Assembly (NCBI RefSeq): GCF_041821085.1
Contig: NZ_JBGUAZ010000008.1
Location: 1-64,000 of the forward strand
DNA length: 64,000 bases
Origin: Natrinema sp. HArc-T2
GTDB lineage: Archaea; Halobacteriota; Halobacteria; Halobacteriales; Natrialbaceae
Reading direction: 5' to 3'
Made by a program: the position numbers and the translations under genes. This document shows positions 8,847 through 16,570 of this stretch, piece after piece. Under the pieces are notes generated by a model that saw only the letters and a list, made by a program, of their open reading frames with translations, had not been told where the DNA came from and made no database searches. The stretch's first letter is position 1, and every line of letters starts with the position of its first letter.

Positions 8847-8948
8847 AGACGGATGGCTTGCTTGGATACAACTCTGCAATTGGATTCTTTCAGCTTGCAA
8901 AGGCAATGAATACTAAATTTGTTTATTCCTCCCCTGTGATTTATAAAT

Positions 8949-9086
8949 ATGCAAGCTTATCCCGGACAAAACTGCGACAAAGACCCGGAGGAACGATCTA
9001 ATCGCTGCAGCAACTGCGGCAAGAGAAAACAGTGGATTAGCCAAGGCCACCACAGCGAAATATACGCCTGCCTATACTGCAATTGA
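8949..9086 (+). CDS. 45-aa CxxC zinc-finger microprotein
   Basis: A short frame starting at ATG 8949 and ending TGA 9084-9086. It encodes one free Cys (residue 9), then C-x2-C at 20/23 and C-x2-C at 41/44. Spacing and the basic GKRKQW loop suit a single zinc-ribbon knuckle, a hallmark of haloarchaeal CPxCG-type microproteins. A TATA-like TTTATT at 8924-8929 lies about 25 nt before the ATG, consistent with a leaderless mRNA. Function unknown. The coding call rests on the paired CxxC motifs and the promoter. Confidence 0.6.
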   Translation: MQAYPGQNCDKDPEERSNRCSNCGKRKQWISQGHHSEIYACLYCN

Positions 9087-9105
9087 CTTTCACTGAGTCA
9101 ATTAG

Positions 9106-9153
9106 TGACATCCACCTCACGTAAACGACCACGGGTCAGGTGACCGTGGCTTT
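9106..9153. mobile_element. IS200/IS605-type end relic with hairpin
   Basis: TGACATCC followed by an imperfect hairpin (CCACGG...CCGTGG, 9129-9149) resembles the TGACATCC-plus-hairpin ends of haloarchaeal IS1341-type elements read from outside. It lies just left of the TnpB relic and may be its other end or an independent scar. Confidence 0.4.
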
Positions 9154-9171
9154 TGTAACTCTATCAGTCTA

Positions 9172-9934
9172 TCTTTCTACAAGGAGAGGTACGAAACACG
9201 CCCGGGCGTCGATCTTGCAGACGTTACGAGTGTCCAGCAAGTCAGAGTCGTCTGGAACGGCGATGAAACGCTCTCTACCCGGAAAACGCTGTGAAAAAGG
9301 ATAGACACTATTTCTGCCACGTCGAATGCGACACGGAAGGTGATGACGGCCCATCGAAGAAAGCAGAATGGACGCGGAAGAAGAAAGAGCAGCATCGCCG
9401 ACATTCGCTTCACGCATTAACGCGAGACATCGTGGAGCAGTGTACTATTCGTGGTGTTGGTGAAATCGCTGTAGAACACCCGGAAGACATCCGTGATGAT
9501 GCTGAATGGGGTCGCCACGGGAACAAGAAGTTCCACGATCGACCGTTTGACACGATCATCGGCATGATCGAGTACAAAGCCGAAGAGCACGGGATCAGCG
9601 TCGAGCGCGTTGATGAATCCGGGCTCCGAACGTCGAAGACGTGCTGTGCGTGCGGGATGGAAGCATCTGCGAATCGCGTGGAACGTAGACTGTACGTCTG
9701 TGACGAGTGTGGATTAGTGGCGAACGGGATCTGAACGCTGCGGAGAATATGCGAGCGACGGTACTCCGAGTCCTGAAACGGATAGGAGACGGCTGTTTGG
9801 CGCAGCCAGCAGTCCGCCTGTTCGACAAATACACCGGCAGGGTAGCGGGCCGAGAACAGGTCGCCGACTGCAAACCATACTATCCCAACGATCGGGAATC
9901 CTACGGCTTCAGCCGTAGGAGGACTTCAAAGTGA
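9172..9934 (+). pseudogene. tnpB: TnpB (IS1341/IS200-IS605 family) pseudogene, frameshifted
   Basis: Pieces in several frames rebuild the C-terminal two thirds of a TnpB nuclease. First comes RPGVDLADVTSV (RuvC-I Asp region) and GDETL. After a frameshift near 9285 follow YPENAVKKDRHYF, HSLHALTRDIVEQC, EIAVEHPED (RuvC-II Glu), TSKTCCACG and YVCDECG (zinc finger). A one-base deletion near 9729 moves DLNAAENM (RuvC-III Asp) and GCLAQPAVRLFDKYTGRVAGREQV out of frame. The N-terminal DNA-binding part is absent. It is a dead copy of an RNA-guided nuclease gene. The right-end hairpin is intact at 9900-9919. No tnpA is present nearby. Confidence 0.85.
9900..9930 (+). mobile_element. Right end of IS1341-type element
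   Basis: CCTACGGCTTCAGCCGTAGG forms an 8-9 bp stem and is followed by AGGACTTCAA. This matches the usual hairpin plus GGATGTCAA right end of haloarchaeal tnpB elements. In live elements this region is also the 3' part of the guide (omega/re) RNA, so the sequence after 9930 would be the former guide position. Confidence 0.65.
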
Positions 9935-10025
9935 GGAGGAGGTCACACTAGACGGTGACGGTGCGACCTATCGCACACTATCACTCCATAAAAAATAATC
10001 ATAGATATAAAACATGAGCGATTGA

Positions 10026-10035
10026 TTATATATAC
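10026..10035 (+). promoter_or_regulatory. TATA box for the HTH gene at 10060
   Basis: TTATATATAC sits 25-34 nt before the ATG at 10060, the spacing expected for a leaderless archaeal transcript. The surroundings (9985-10040) are markedly AT-rich. Confidence 0.6.
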
Positions 10036-10059
10036 AAGTACGTTGCCAGCACGAATGCG

Positions 10060-10275
10060 ATGATATCCACGAACGAACAGCAAGTAGCGATTCCGGATGG
10101 TCTCGCATCATCACAGGCTAAACTCGTCTACCTCTCCCTCTTCGTGATGGAGAAGGCGACCGTATCTGAGATCCAGCAACTGTTAGAGTTGCCCAAGCTC
10201 ACGATTCTTCCAATTATCAGATCGCTCGCCGCAAACGACCATATCAAGCGTACGGAGGACGGCTATGCTATCTAA
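10060..10275 (+). CDS. Small winged-helix regulator
   Basis: 71 aa. The sequence SSQAKLVYLSLFVMEKATVSEIQQLLELPKLTILPIIRSLAANDHIKRTEDGYAI has the layout of a single winged helix-turn-helix as in haloarchaeal TrmB/MarR-like mini-regulators: an opening helix, the HTH from about residue 35 to 58, and a short wing ending KRTEDGYAI. It has its own TATA box and lies upstream of the thiolase/DUF35 pair in the same direction, with a 176-nt gap. It may control that pair. DNA target unknown. Confidence 0.7.
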   Translation: MISTNEQQVAIPDGLASSQAKLVYLSLFVMEKATVSEIQQLLELPKLTILPIIRSLAANDHIKRTEDGYAI

Positions 10276-10451
10276 GGAATGCCGAACTCTTGCCGGCGAG
10301 CAATCGAGCTACATCACCGGCAAAGTCAGTGACATTAATGGGGGTATCGACCTATGATCCCTCAGCCAATCCACAAGGGAAGCGGCCAGCAAGCTACCCG
10401 AATGACACATTCCCGAAAACCATTGCGACCGACACTGGATGGTGATTGCGA

Positions 10452-11642
10452 ATGACGGCGCATCGTCAATCTTCAGCTGGACAGACAGATCGCGTGGCGA
10501 TTATCGGTGCCTCAATGACTCAGTTCGGACAACGCGAGGGGGAATGGGTAATGGATCTCCTCGCGGAAGCCGGAATCAAGTGTCTCGAGGACGCAGGCGT
10601 CGACGCAGACGACGTCAAGCACCTCTATGTCTCGAATATGACCAGCGGTGAGTTCGAAGGGATGACGGGGGTGATGAACGCGCTGGCACACGACCTAGAC
10701 ATGATGCCGGCATACACCCAGCGAGTCGATCAGACGAGTTCGAGCGGCGGAGCCGGGATCTACGCCGCCTGGCAATCGATCAAAAGCGGAGCCAGTGACA
10801 TGACCTTGCTCGTCGGCGGTGAGAAAATGACTCATACAACGACCGGCGAGTCGACCGACATCATTGCGTCAATCGGTCATCCCACGGAGTACAAGACCGG
10901 CGTCACGCTCCCATCGTTTGCTGGCCTCACAGCGCGCCATTATCTCGAACGATTCGACGTGCCCCGGGAGAGTTTGGCGAAAGTGGCGGTCAAAAACCAC
11001 AAAAATGGCGTCGACAACCCCAACGCCCAGTTCCAGAAAGAAGTCGATCTCGAGACGGTGTTGGAGTCACCGATTATCGCCGATCCGCTCCGTCTCTACG
11101 ACTTCTGTCCGGTGACGGATGGCTCGGCCGCGCTGCTTTTCTGCCCCGAATCGGTCGCCCGGAAGTACACGGACGACTACGCCGTGATCGCAGGTGTCGA
11201 CGGAGCAACAGACACGCATGTCGTCCATGAGCGTGCGGATCCAACCGTGATGGGAGGCGTCGTGAAGAGCGGGAACGGCGCCTACGAGATGAGCGGCTAC
11301 GGTCCTGACGATATCGATGTCGCAGAACTCCATGACATGTTCACTATCCTCGAGTTCCTCCAGATGGAAGGACTCGGGTTTGCCGACCAGGGGGAAGCCT
11401 GGCAACTTGTCGAAGACGGATACACAGAGAAAGACGGTGAACTTCCGGTCAATACGTCTGGCGGCCTCAAGTCGAAGGGTCACCCGCTCGGTGCGAGTGG
11501 CGTCGCACAGGGCGTCGAGATCTACGAACAGCTCGTCGGCGAGGCCGGCCCACGACAGGTCGACGCGGATGTCGGCCTCTGTTGTAACGTCGGCGGCTTC
11601 GGTAACTGCGTGATCACCACCATCATGGAGGCAGCACAATGA
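10452..11642 (+). CDS. Thiolase-fold protein, catalytic Cys replaced by Ser
   Basis: 396 aa, ATG 10452. The overall pattern is SCP2-type acetyl-CoA C-acyltransferase: VAIIGASMTQFG at the N-terminus, NPNAQ, and DFCPVTDGSAALL. The C-terminal GGLKSKGHPLGASG carries the catalytic His, and CCNVGGFGNC closes the fold. At the position of the nucleophilic cysteine (usual CASG or CATG) it reads QTSSSGGAG, with Ser96-98, so the normal acyl-enzyme cannot form. Archaeal thiolases work in a complex with a DUF35 protein, and here the DUF35 gene overlaps by ATGA. Possible roles are a decarboxylating or structural thiolase, or acyl-CoA binding. A MaoC hydratase 2.5 kb downstream suggests acyl-CoA metabolism. 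Confidence 0.85.
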   Translation: MTAHRQSSAGQTDRVAIIGASMTQFGQREGEWVMDLLAEAGIKCLEDAGVDADDVKHLYVSNMTSGEFEGMTGVMNALAHDLDMMPAYTQRVDQTSSSGGAGIYAAWQSIKSGASDMTLLVGGEKMTHTTTGESTDIIASIGHPTEYKTGVTLPSFAGLTARHYLERFDVPRESLAKVAVKNHKNGVDNPNAQFQKEVDLETVLESPIIADPLRLYDFCPVTDGSAALLFCPESVARKYTDDYAVIAGVDGATDTHVVHERADPTVMGGVVKSGNGAYEMSGYGPDDIDVAELHDMFTILEFLQMEGLGFADQGEAWQLVEDGYTEKDGELPVNTSGGLKSKGHPLGASGVAQGVEIYEQLVGEAGPRQVDADVGLCCNVGGFGNCVITTIMEAAQ

Positions 11643-11998
11643 CGATGGACGCGATCCGATATGAGAACGGTACGATCAGCTATCCCGGCCACCCGCGCGG
11701 TCCCGGTGGCTCGAATCCGGCGGAAACGATCGATCTCAGCGAATATACCGCTGAAGTCGTCACCTGGACGACCAGCACCGCGACGCCGCCCGGCGTCCGC
11801 GAACCGAACTACCTCGCGATCGTCGAGTTCGACGTAGAGGGTGAATCCGTCCGCGCGATCGGCCAGTTGACCACCGATGATGTTGAAACAGGTGATGAGG
11901 TCCGCCCTGTCCACGTCGACGAACTCCGCGAACCCGGCGCTGGCATTCGGGAACCCGAGAGTCAAGACTGGGACGGCTACCGGTTCACACCTGTGTGA
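11639..11998 (+). CDS. DUF35 OB-fold protein without zinc ribbon
   Basis: 119 aa, starting at ATG 11639 that overlaps the thiolase stop (ATGA). The C-terminal two thirds match the DUF35 OB-fold: VREPNYLAIVEFDVEGESVRAIGQL, then DDVETGDEVRPV. Typical DUF35 proteins have an N-terminal rubredoxin-like zinc ribbon with four Cys, but this one has no cysteine at all. DUF35 proteins channel acyl-CoA between thiolase and its partner enzyme, so the coupled order with a thiolase-fold protein fits. Loss of the metal site parallels the loss of the thiolase Cys, hinting at a diverged complex. Confidence 0.75.
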   Translation: MTMDAIRYENGTISYPGHPRGPGGSNPAETIDLSEYTAEVVTWTTSTATPPGVREPNYLAIVEFDVEGESVRAIGQLTTDDVETGDEVRPVHVDELREPGAGIREPESQDWDGYRFTPV

Positions 11999-12038
11999 GT
12001 TGGCTGGCCGCAATAATCGGAGGCTTTGTGTGAAGTAT

Positions 12039-12059
12039 CTCGGGGACAAGCCCCGAGAC
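12039..12059 (+). terminator. Strong hairpin downstream of the DUF35 gene
   Basis: TCTCGGGG-ACAAG-CCCCGAGA is a perfect 8-bp stem with a 5-nt loop, 41 nt after the DUF35 stop. It could stabilise or end the thiolase-DUF35 transcript. It also resembles the right-end hairpins of IS1341-type elements (stem followed by GACTTC), so a mobile-element relic is an alternative. Confidence 0.4.
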
Positions 12060-12354
12060 TTCGCCGTGTAGACCGCACATCCCAATCAAGGCACGCGGTT
12101 GCAGTCGAATTTAATTCACCTCGACTTCTCTTATGAATTGTCTGGAAGTAACACCTGAACACCCGGTGTGTCCGTGAAGGTCGGTCGCTCCGCCACGACC
12201 CGACAGTACCCATCTCACTACGTCAAGAGCGTGTGGGTTTTGAGAGGCGCCGCATTTCCACGGTCGAAGCCAAACTCAACGAGGATGAGCGAACTGACCT
12301 CAAGTCCGGCAGCATCCATCACGGTCTCCTTTGACAGTGCCCCTAACGGTGTTT

Positions 12355-12432
12355 TAGGTGAGTCTGATCAGTTAAACTGACCAGTATTACTCGTTGATAG
12401 CGTCGAGTTTTTCCTCTCAAGGAATAGTCTCA
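12355..12432 (-). pseudogene. Relic copy of the partition-partner gene
   Basis: Read leftward, this stretch gives E-x-K-N-S-T-L-S-T-SNTGQFN-stop-SDSP. It parallels E-E-N-P-T-P-S-G-SNTRQFDRSDLP in the intact partner gene at 12609-13103. It retains one AGTAATACTGG motif (12381-12392). It carries an in-frame TGA, so it is a decayed duplicate. The rest of the gene-free stretch 11999-12608 holds one hairpin and short unassigned fragments only. Confidence 0.55.
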
Positions 12433-12608
12433 CGTCCAGTCGATACAACTGGTGTTCTACATTCTGCCTTGCTGTAATCGGGATTACCATCTACGATACG
12501 CTACTTCTGACAAGAGGGATCCACATCGGTATTGCGACACGATGACGGCATGCCCAAGTCACATCACAGTCTGATTTTCAGAGTGGTCGGTCTAAGAAAA
12601 CGGAAGTG

Positions 12609-13103
12609 CTAGAAATCCATACCCCACTCGCGGAGAATATCCTCGGCGTCGTCTAAATTTTGCATCCCGGCGAGATAGATCGCTTCCCGAGCATCAAGCT
12701 TGTAAAGGTCATCGTCAAATCGGTCCTCGAGCTCGCGGCGTGCTTGTTTCTCGTTGTCCTCGGTATCCTGATAGACGAACAATTGGTGCACACCCCCATC
12801 GCGATCTTCTTTGACTGAGTCTCGAACGACTATTCGCGGTAAGTCTGATCGGTCAAACTGACGGGTATTACTGCCAGACGGCGTCGGGTTTTCTTCCTGA
12901 TCGATTTGGCCAGCCTGGCCAGTATTACTGGCTGCATCTTTTTGCCCATCAGTCTGGTCAGACTGACCAGTACCACCAGTATTACTAACCACATTTTCTT
13001 GTTCTTCTGACTGGCCAGTAGTACTGGCTTCTGTTTCCTGCTCCTCTGATTGGTCACTCTGCTCAGTCTCGTCAGCAAACGGGTTTTGGCCACCAGATTT
13101 CAT
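12609..13103 (-). CDS. ParA-partner protein with repeat-encoded linker
   Basis: 164 aa from ATG 13103, whose ATGA overlaps the parA stop. Residues 1-85 are a low-complexity, acidic Gln/Ser/Thr/Asn linker with recurring S-N-T-G-Q and Q-S-D-Q units. Residues 86-164 form a charged folded domain (LPRIVVRDSVKEDRDGG, AREAIYLAGMQNLDDAEDIL). It has no recognisable ParB or ribbon-helix-helix motif, but genes in this position next to haloarchaeal plasmid ParA are taken as the centromere-binding partner. The repeats encoding SNTGQ are AGTAATACTGG units that also occur in the parA promoter, so the gene may contain its own binding sites. Function by context. Confidence 0.65.
   Translation of the reverse strand: MKSGGQNPFADETEQSDQSEEQETEASTTGQSEEQENVVSNTGGTGQSDQTDGQKDAASNTGQAGQIDQEENPTPSGSNTRQFDRSDLPRIVVRDSVKEDRDGGVHQLFVYQDTEDNEKQARRELEDRFDDDLYKLDAREAIYLAGMQNLDDAEDILREWGMDF
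12862..13028. repeat. Candidate centromere (parS-like) repeats inside a coding region
   Basis: Near-palindromic units CCAGTATTACTGG occur at 12862-12875, 12917-12932, 12976-12988 and 13013-13028 (consensus GGCCAGTATTACTGGC), separated by about 55, 60 and 40 bp. Related CTGACCAG/CTGGTCAG words lie between them. The same unit occurs as a perfect inverted repeat before parA (14023-14053) and in a relic (12381-12392). The repetition is seen directly; a partition role is inferred. Confidence 0.6.
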
Positions 13104-13963
13104 GCTGTGACCTCTGTCGTCGCAAATTGATCGGCAATGAACTCGGCTAGCTCGTCGAACTTCTCGAGCGTCGGTTCTTCGTAATCGCGAAGATCGCGGT
13201 AGTCGTCGTTCTCCGCGAGTTCGTAGATCGACACTTGGTTGTCCCACGCGTCACCAAGCATCGACCCACGCTCGCCAATCGACACAGGGGCGATCGGCAG
13301 TGACTCCTCCTCGAGTGCACTGAGATATTTCTGGTTCACGTTTGTCCCCTTGACCTTGTTCGGGACGGTACCGAGAACACCGACGTCGATATCTCCGAGT
13401 TCAGCCTCGAGGCCACTCACCACATCACGGAGGCCCTGAACACTCCGCTCGCCTTTCGGAGATGGTTCGAAGGGGATGAGGAGATTCGACGTTGCGTAAA
13501 CCGCGTTGTACAGGTGTTGCCCCTCAGACGCTGGTGGATCAATGATGATAACGTCGTACTCCGATGGGACACCCGCGTCGACGAGGACCCGTCGGAGCTG
13601 CTTTTCCTTCTCGAACTCCCCCTCGAGGCTCGTCTGGTCCTCGAGTTCCTTGGCCGTCGCGAGGAGATCAGCAAGGTTGCCGAGATTATTGTGACTCGGA
13701 ACGAGATCTACGCCTTCAGTCGACTGGATGAGGTCATGGAAATCGCCTCGTGGTCGGTCAACCATGTGGAGGACGAGATTGTCGGCTTCGCTGTCGGCCT
13801 TCCGATCATCGAGACCGAAGTGATTGGTGAGGCCGCCATCCTGCGGATCCATATCGATTCCGAGAACCTTCATCCCTTGATTCGCGTGCGCACGCATGAG
13901 GTTAGCCGCAAGCGTCGTCTTTCCGACGCCACCCGCCTCGGACCAGACTGTATACGGAATCAT
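13100..13963 (-). CDS. parA: ParA family partition ATPase
   Basis: 287 aa from ATG 13963, chosen because MIPYTVWSEAGGVGKTTLAAN opens the ATPase and a TATA box lies 27 nt upstream. Walker A is SEAGGVGKTT: the second P-loop lysine is kept, but the signature lysine of the deviant Walker box (KGGxxGKT) is Ala. Further motifs are GIDMDPQDGGLT (A') and YDVIIIDPPASEG (Walker B). The length fits plasmid ParA of type I without the N-terminal HTH. It is co-transcribed with the overlapping partner gene. Together with Orc1/Cdc6 3.5 kb away it points to a replicon maintenance locus, and it may autoregulate through the repeat at 14023-14053. Confidence 0.9.
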   Translation of the reverse strand: MIPYTVWSEAGGVGKTTLAANLMRAHANQGMKVLGIDMDPQDGGLTNHFGLDDRKADSEADNLVLHMVDRPRGDFHDLIQSTEGVDLVPSHNNLGNLADLLATAKELEDQTSLEGEFEKEKQLRRVLVDAGVPSEYDVIIIDPPASEGQHLYNAVYATSNLLIPFEPSPKGERSVQGLRDVVSGLEAELGDIDVGVLGTVPNKVKGTNVNQKYLSALEEESLPIAPVSIGERGSMLGDAWDNQVSIYELAENDDYRDLRDYEEPTLEKFDELAEFIADQFATTEVTA

Positions 13964-13984
13964 ACACGCTAAGCAGATGGTCTC

Positions 13985-13994
13985 CTTATATAAA
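13985..13994 (-). promoter_or_regulatory. TATA box of the parA operon
   Basis: Read leftward, TTTATATAAG lies 22-31 nt before the parA ATG at 13963, so the transcript is probably leaderless. The partition repeat 14023-14053 lies about 30 nt further upstream, a good position for autoregulation. Confidence 0.65.
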
Positions 13995-14022
13995 AATACT
14001 ATCCAGACAAGACAGTGTTGCT

Positions 14023-14053
14023 GGACAGTAATACTACACAGTATTACTAGCCA
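14023..14053. repeat. Perfect inverted repeat between parA and maoC promoters
   Basis: AGTAATACT-ACAC-AGTATTACT (14030-14051) has exact 9-bp arms made of the same unit that recurs inside the ParA-partner gene. It sits between the parA TATA box and the MaoC promoter (GTTTTTATTG, 14096-14105). It is a candidate operator/centromere for the ParA partner. Confidence 0.6.
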
Positions 14054-14128
14054 CACTTTATAGCCACTTCTGAATGCTGGCGCTGTTACGGAGAAGTTTT
14101 TATTGAGAGAGACAACTGTACAGCGGAA

Positions 14129-14572
14129 ATGGCAGATCTGTATTTCGAAAATCTCGAGGAAGGCCAACGACGAGAACTCGGTAGTTATACTGTCCCAAAG
14201 GATGAAATGATGGAGTTCGCACGACGGTACGATCCGCAGCCGATCCACGTTGACGAGGAGGCTGCTCGGGACTCCATCTTTGGTGGGGTAATCGCGAGCG
14301 GTTGGTACACTGCTAGCGTCTGCATGCGGCTCCTCGCAGACGAATTCCTCAATGAGGCTGCGAGTATGGGTGCGCTTGGCTTGGACGAGCTCCGGTGGCA
14401 GAACCCGGTTCGAGCGGGCGATACGCTTACTGTTTCGAACGAGATTCTCGAAACGCGTCCATCGGAGAGCCGCGACGATCGTGGCTATGTTCGGAACAAG
14501 ACGGTCGCACGCAATCAGGACGGCGAGGAGGTCCTTGTCTGGGTCGCGACCAATATCTTTGCTTCGAACTGA
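14129..14572 (+). CDS. MaoC family (R)-specific enoyl-CoA hydratase-like protein
   Basis: 147 aa with the hot-dog-fold hydratase 2 motif: FARRYDPQPIHVDEEAA at about residues 31-47, where Asp and His are the catalytic pair, followed by FGGVIASGWYT. These enzymes hydrate trans-2-enoyl-CoA to 3-hydroxyacyl-CoA in the cytoplasm. It has its own TATA element about 25-33 nt before the ATG. Across the partition module lie a thiolase-fold protein and DUF35, which would fit the same acyl-CoA route, so the ParA genes may have been inserted into one older cluster. Confidence 0.88.
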   Translation: MADLYFENLEEGQRRELGSYTVPKDEMMEFARRYDPQPIHVDEEAARDSIFGGVIASGWYTASVCMRLLADEFLNEAASMGALGLDELRWQNPVRAGDTLTVSNEILETRPSESRDDRGYVRNKTVARNQDGEEVLVWVATNIFASN

Positions 14573-15069
14573 CATCCACCTGTGGCTAACGCCACTCTGG
14601 ATACCTGCTCTGGCCGAACCCGGCAGGGAAAGTGATCACTCGAGTGACTTCCTTCCCACCCTACTCGGTCACCGCTGACGCGGTTCGCTCGTTGAGGACG
14701 GGCATTAGCGCCTGATTTTCAGGTAAATGGAGATATTCGCTACCCCCCTTATCGGTTAAATCGGAAGTCCACGCTGAATGCCATGTCCTTCAAGGCGTAG
14801 TTAGCTTACTTCCGTCGTTTCCGTAGTCCACCCTAGGTTTATATCGTGTTTGTTCAATAGCGTTGGAAATCCAGCCATTCGTGGTAACCTAACTTGGACG
14901 GTGCTATGCCTCCCGCTCAACCCACGTCTGAAGACGGAAGTATGCTAATCGACTCAATGATTACGAACGAAATCCACTCCGGCTACCGATGGCGAGTGTT
15001 GCGCCGGGCCTACTGCTTGACCTCCGCCTGAAGACGGAGGCATGCGCTATCGGTCTGTATCAGGCTCTA
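14573..15069. mobile_element. Gene-free stretch with IS1341-type end relics
   Basis: The stretch opens with TGACATCCACC right after the MaoC stop, an IS1341-type end word. It holds two similar hairpins, around 14926 (ACGTCTGAAGACGGAAGTATGC) and 15018 (CTCCGCCTGAAGACGGAGG followed by CATGC). No reading frame of interest is present. It looks like stacked remains of tnpB-type elements. Confidence 0.45.
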
Positions 15070-16257
15070 CTACGGACCGGCTGTGCCGACAGCGGTCGCC
15101 CACAATCCACTGACTGCCGCGGCAAGCGTTAGAAGGATTGCAATGGTGAAGTTTCCGGTGTACTCGACGCTGGCTGTTCCGAGCGGTGGCATCGCGAGAG
15201 CGGCGACACCGATCGCGACGTTGAACGTTCCGACGATGGCAGTGTCTTTCTCGGGTGAATAAACACCCATGAGAAGCGGGATATACAGCGTCGCGGAGCC
15301 ACCCAGTCCGAGCCCGATCAGGCAAATCGCAACCGCAATGATCGAAACGGAGGGGACAACCAGCATTGCGATACCGACAGCCGCACAGACGAGTGATGCG
15401 AGAAACGCTCGTCGCGAGCCCATGACGTCGGCGAGATAGCCGCTGGCGATCCGCGAGATGATACTGACACCGCCGATCAACCCGAACGCGGTGGAGGAAC
15501 CGGCAGCCGTCAGTCCGCGAGTAGCGAACAGATCGACAGCATAGGCGGCAAGCAGCTGGTACCACGCAAACGAGAGCGCGATCCCGACGAACAGCAACTG
15601 AAACGTTCGCGTCCCGGCTAAGCGAGTGAGCCACTCGAGCAGTTCGCTGGCGGTCGCAGTCGACTGTGCTGCCCAGTTCGGGCGTCGACAGACGAGCCCT
15701 GCGAGGAGAAAGGCGAGGGCGGTTGTCGACATGATCAACAGAAAGCCACGCCGCACGCCGATCGCCGAGAGCGCGCGCTGCCAGATCGGTGGGAGCACGA
15801 ACAGTCCGAGTCCGTTACCGACGAAGAGCAGTCCCGTTGCGGCCCCCCGGCGAACCTCGAACCAACGCGGAACGACGGAGGCGAGGAGAACGAACGCCGT
15901 TCCGAGTGCAAGTCCGAGGACAGCGAACACGGCGAGCAGTCCACCGAGCGACTCGAAGAGATACAGCGACGGTGCGACCGCACCCGTTGCGAGCGAACAC
16001 GCGAGCAACACCGCTCGAGCCCCAAACCGTGCGCCGAATACGCCGATGAGCCCGGAGCCAATAAAGAACGTAAAGAGCATGATAGAGAACACACCGGAGA
16101 GCGCGACCGATGAGACGCCGAATGCATCGCTGAACGGTGCACGGAAAATACCGTACGAAAGCGGTGTCCCGAAGGTAAAAACCATCGCTACAGAGCCGAC
16201 GATCGCCACGATCCAGCTACGGCGGCTGTCGGGCCGTTCAGCACGAGCAGTATGCAC
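15070..16257 (-). CDS. MFS transporter, oxalate/monocarboxylate (OFA/MCT-like) type
   Basis: 395 aa with 12 helices. The N-terminus WIVAIVGSVAMVFTFGTPLSYGIFRAPF and the VPRWFEVRRGAATGLLFVGNGLG loop (about residues 128-150) are typical of the OFA/monocarboxylate branch, where the RRG-A-G-L turn is conserved. The second-half motif A is GYLADVMGSRRAF. It probably moves an organic acid across the cytoplasmic membrane. It is a single gene between IS relics and the replication origin, transcribed away from the origin. It is similar in style to the broken MFS at 1-558. Confidence 0.85.
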   Translation of the reverse strand: MHTARAERPDSRRSWIVAIVGSVAMVFTFGTPLSYGIFRAPFSDAFGVSSVALSGVFSIMLFTFFIGSGLIGVFGARFGARAVLLACSLATGAVAPSLYLFESLGGLLAVFAVLGLALGTAFVLLASVVPRWFEVRRGAATGLLFVGNGLGLFVLPPIWQRALSAIGVRRGFLLIMSTTALAFLLAGLVCRRPNWAAQSTATASELLEWLTRLAGTRTFQLLFVGIALSFAWYQLLAAYAVDLFATRGLTAAGSSTAFGLIGGVSIISRIASGYLADVMGSRRAFLASLVCAAVGIAMLVVPSVSIIAVAICLIGLGLGGSATLYIPLLMGVYSPEKDTAIVGTFNVAIGVAALAMPPLGTASVEYTGNFTIAILLTLAAAVSGLWATAVGTAGP

Positions 16258-16317
16258 GATCGACTCTCACCGATGAGCGGTCGAAAGGGTTCTGATCTGG
16301 GCTTTGAACGCAGCGAT

Positions 16318-16405
16318 CTATAGGAACAACTGAAACGATTGATACACAGATCGCACGATAGCTGCGCAATCGAATGTACGTTGACGTTCAGTGGCTACGA
16401 TAGCC
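16318..16405 (-). repeat. R2 interspersed palindromic repeat, copy F
   Basis: 88 bp. Read leftward it begins GGCTATCGTAGCCACTGAACG and ends GTTTCAGTTGTTCCTATAG. It matches the copy at 53693-53780 (also 88 bp) and longer copies at 41326-41451 and 60771-60880. It lies between the MFS promoter and the replication origin. Confidence 0.65.
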
Positions 16406-16570
16406 GATCGCTACGGCATCTCGGTTCCACATTACGCACCGTTTCGCGACTGGAACATGAGCGGTTTCACCGATATCGTCCGGTGGGCGAGCGTCAAGCA
16501 GGATCGGAGAATAGATAGCCGGACAACAGAAGCTTCGGTGGACTCGATGGTTTTGTGGAATCGTCCAGAG

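Noticed and set aside
12168-12380. 70-codon rightward frame and a neighbouring fragment (RVGFERRRISTVEAKLNEDE)
   Set aside because: Could be a scrap of a decayed gene, but no start, no homology that I can name, and it overlaps the partition-gene relic.
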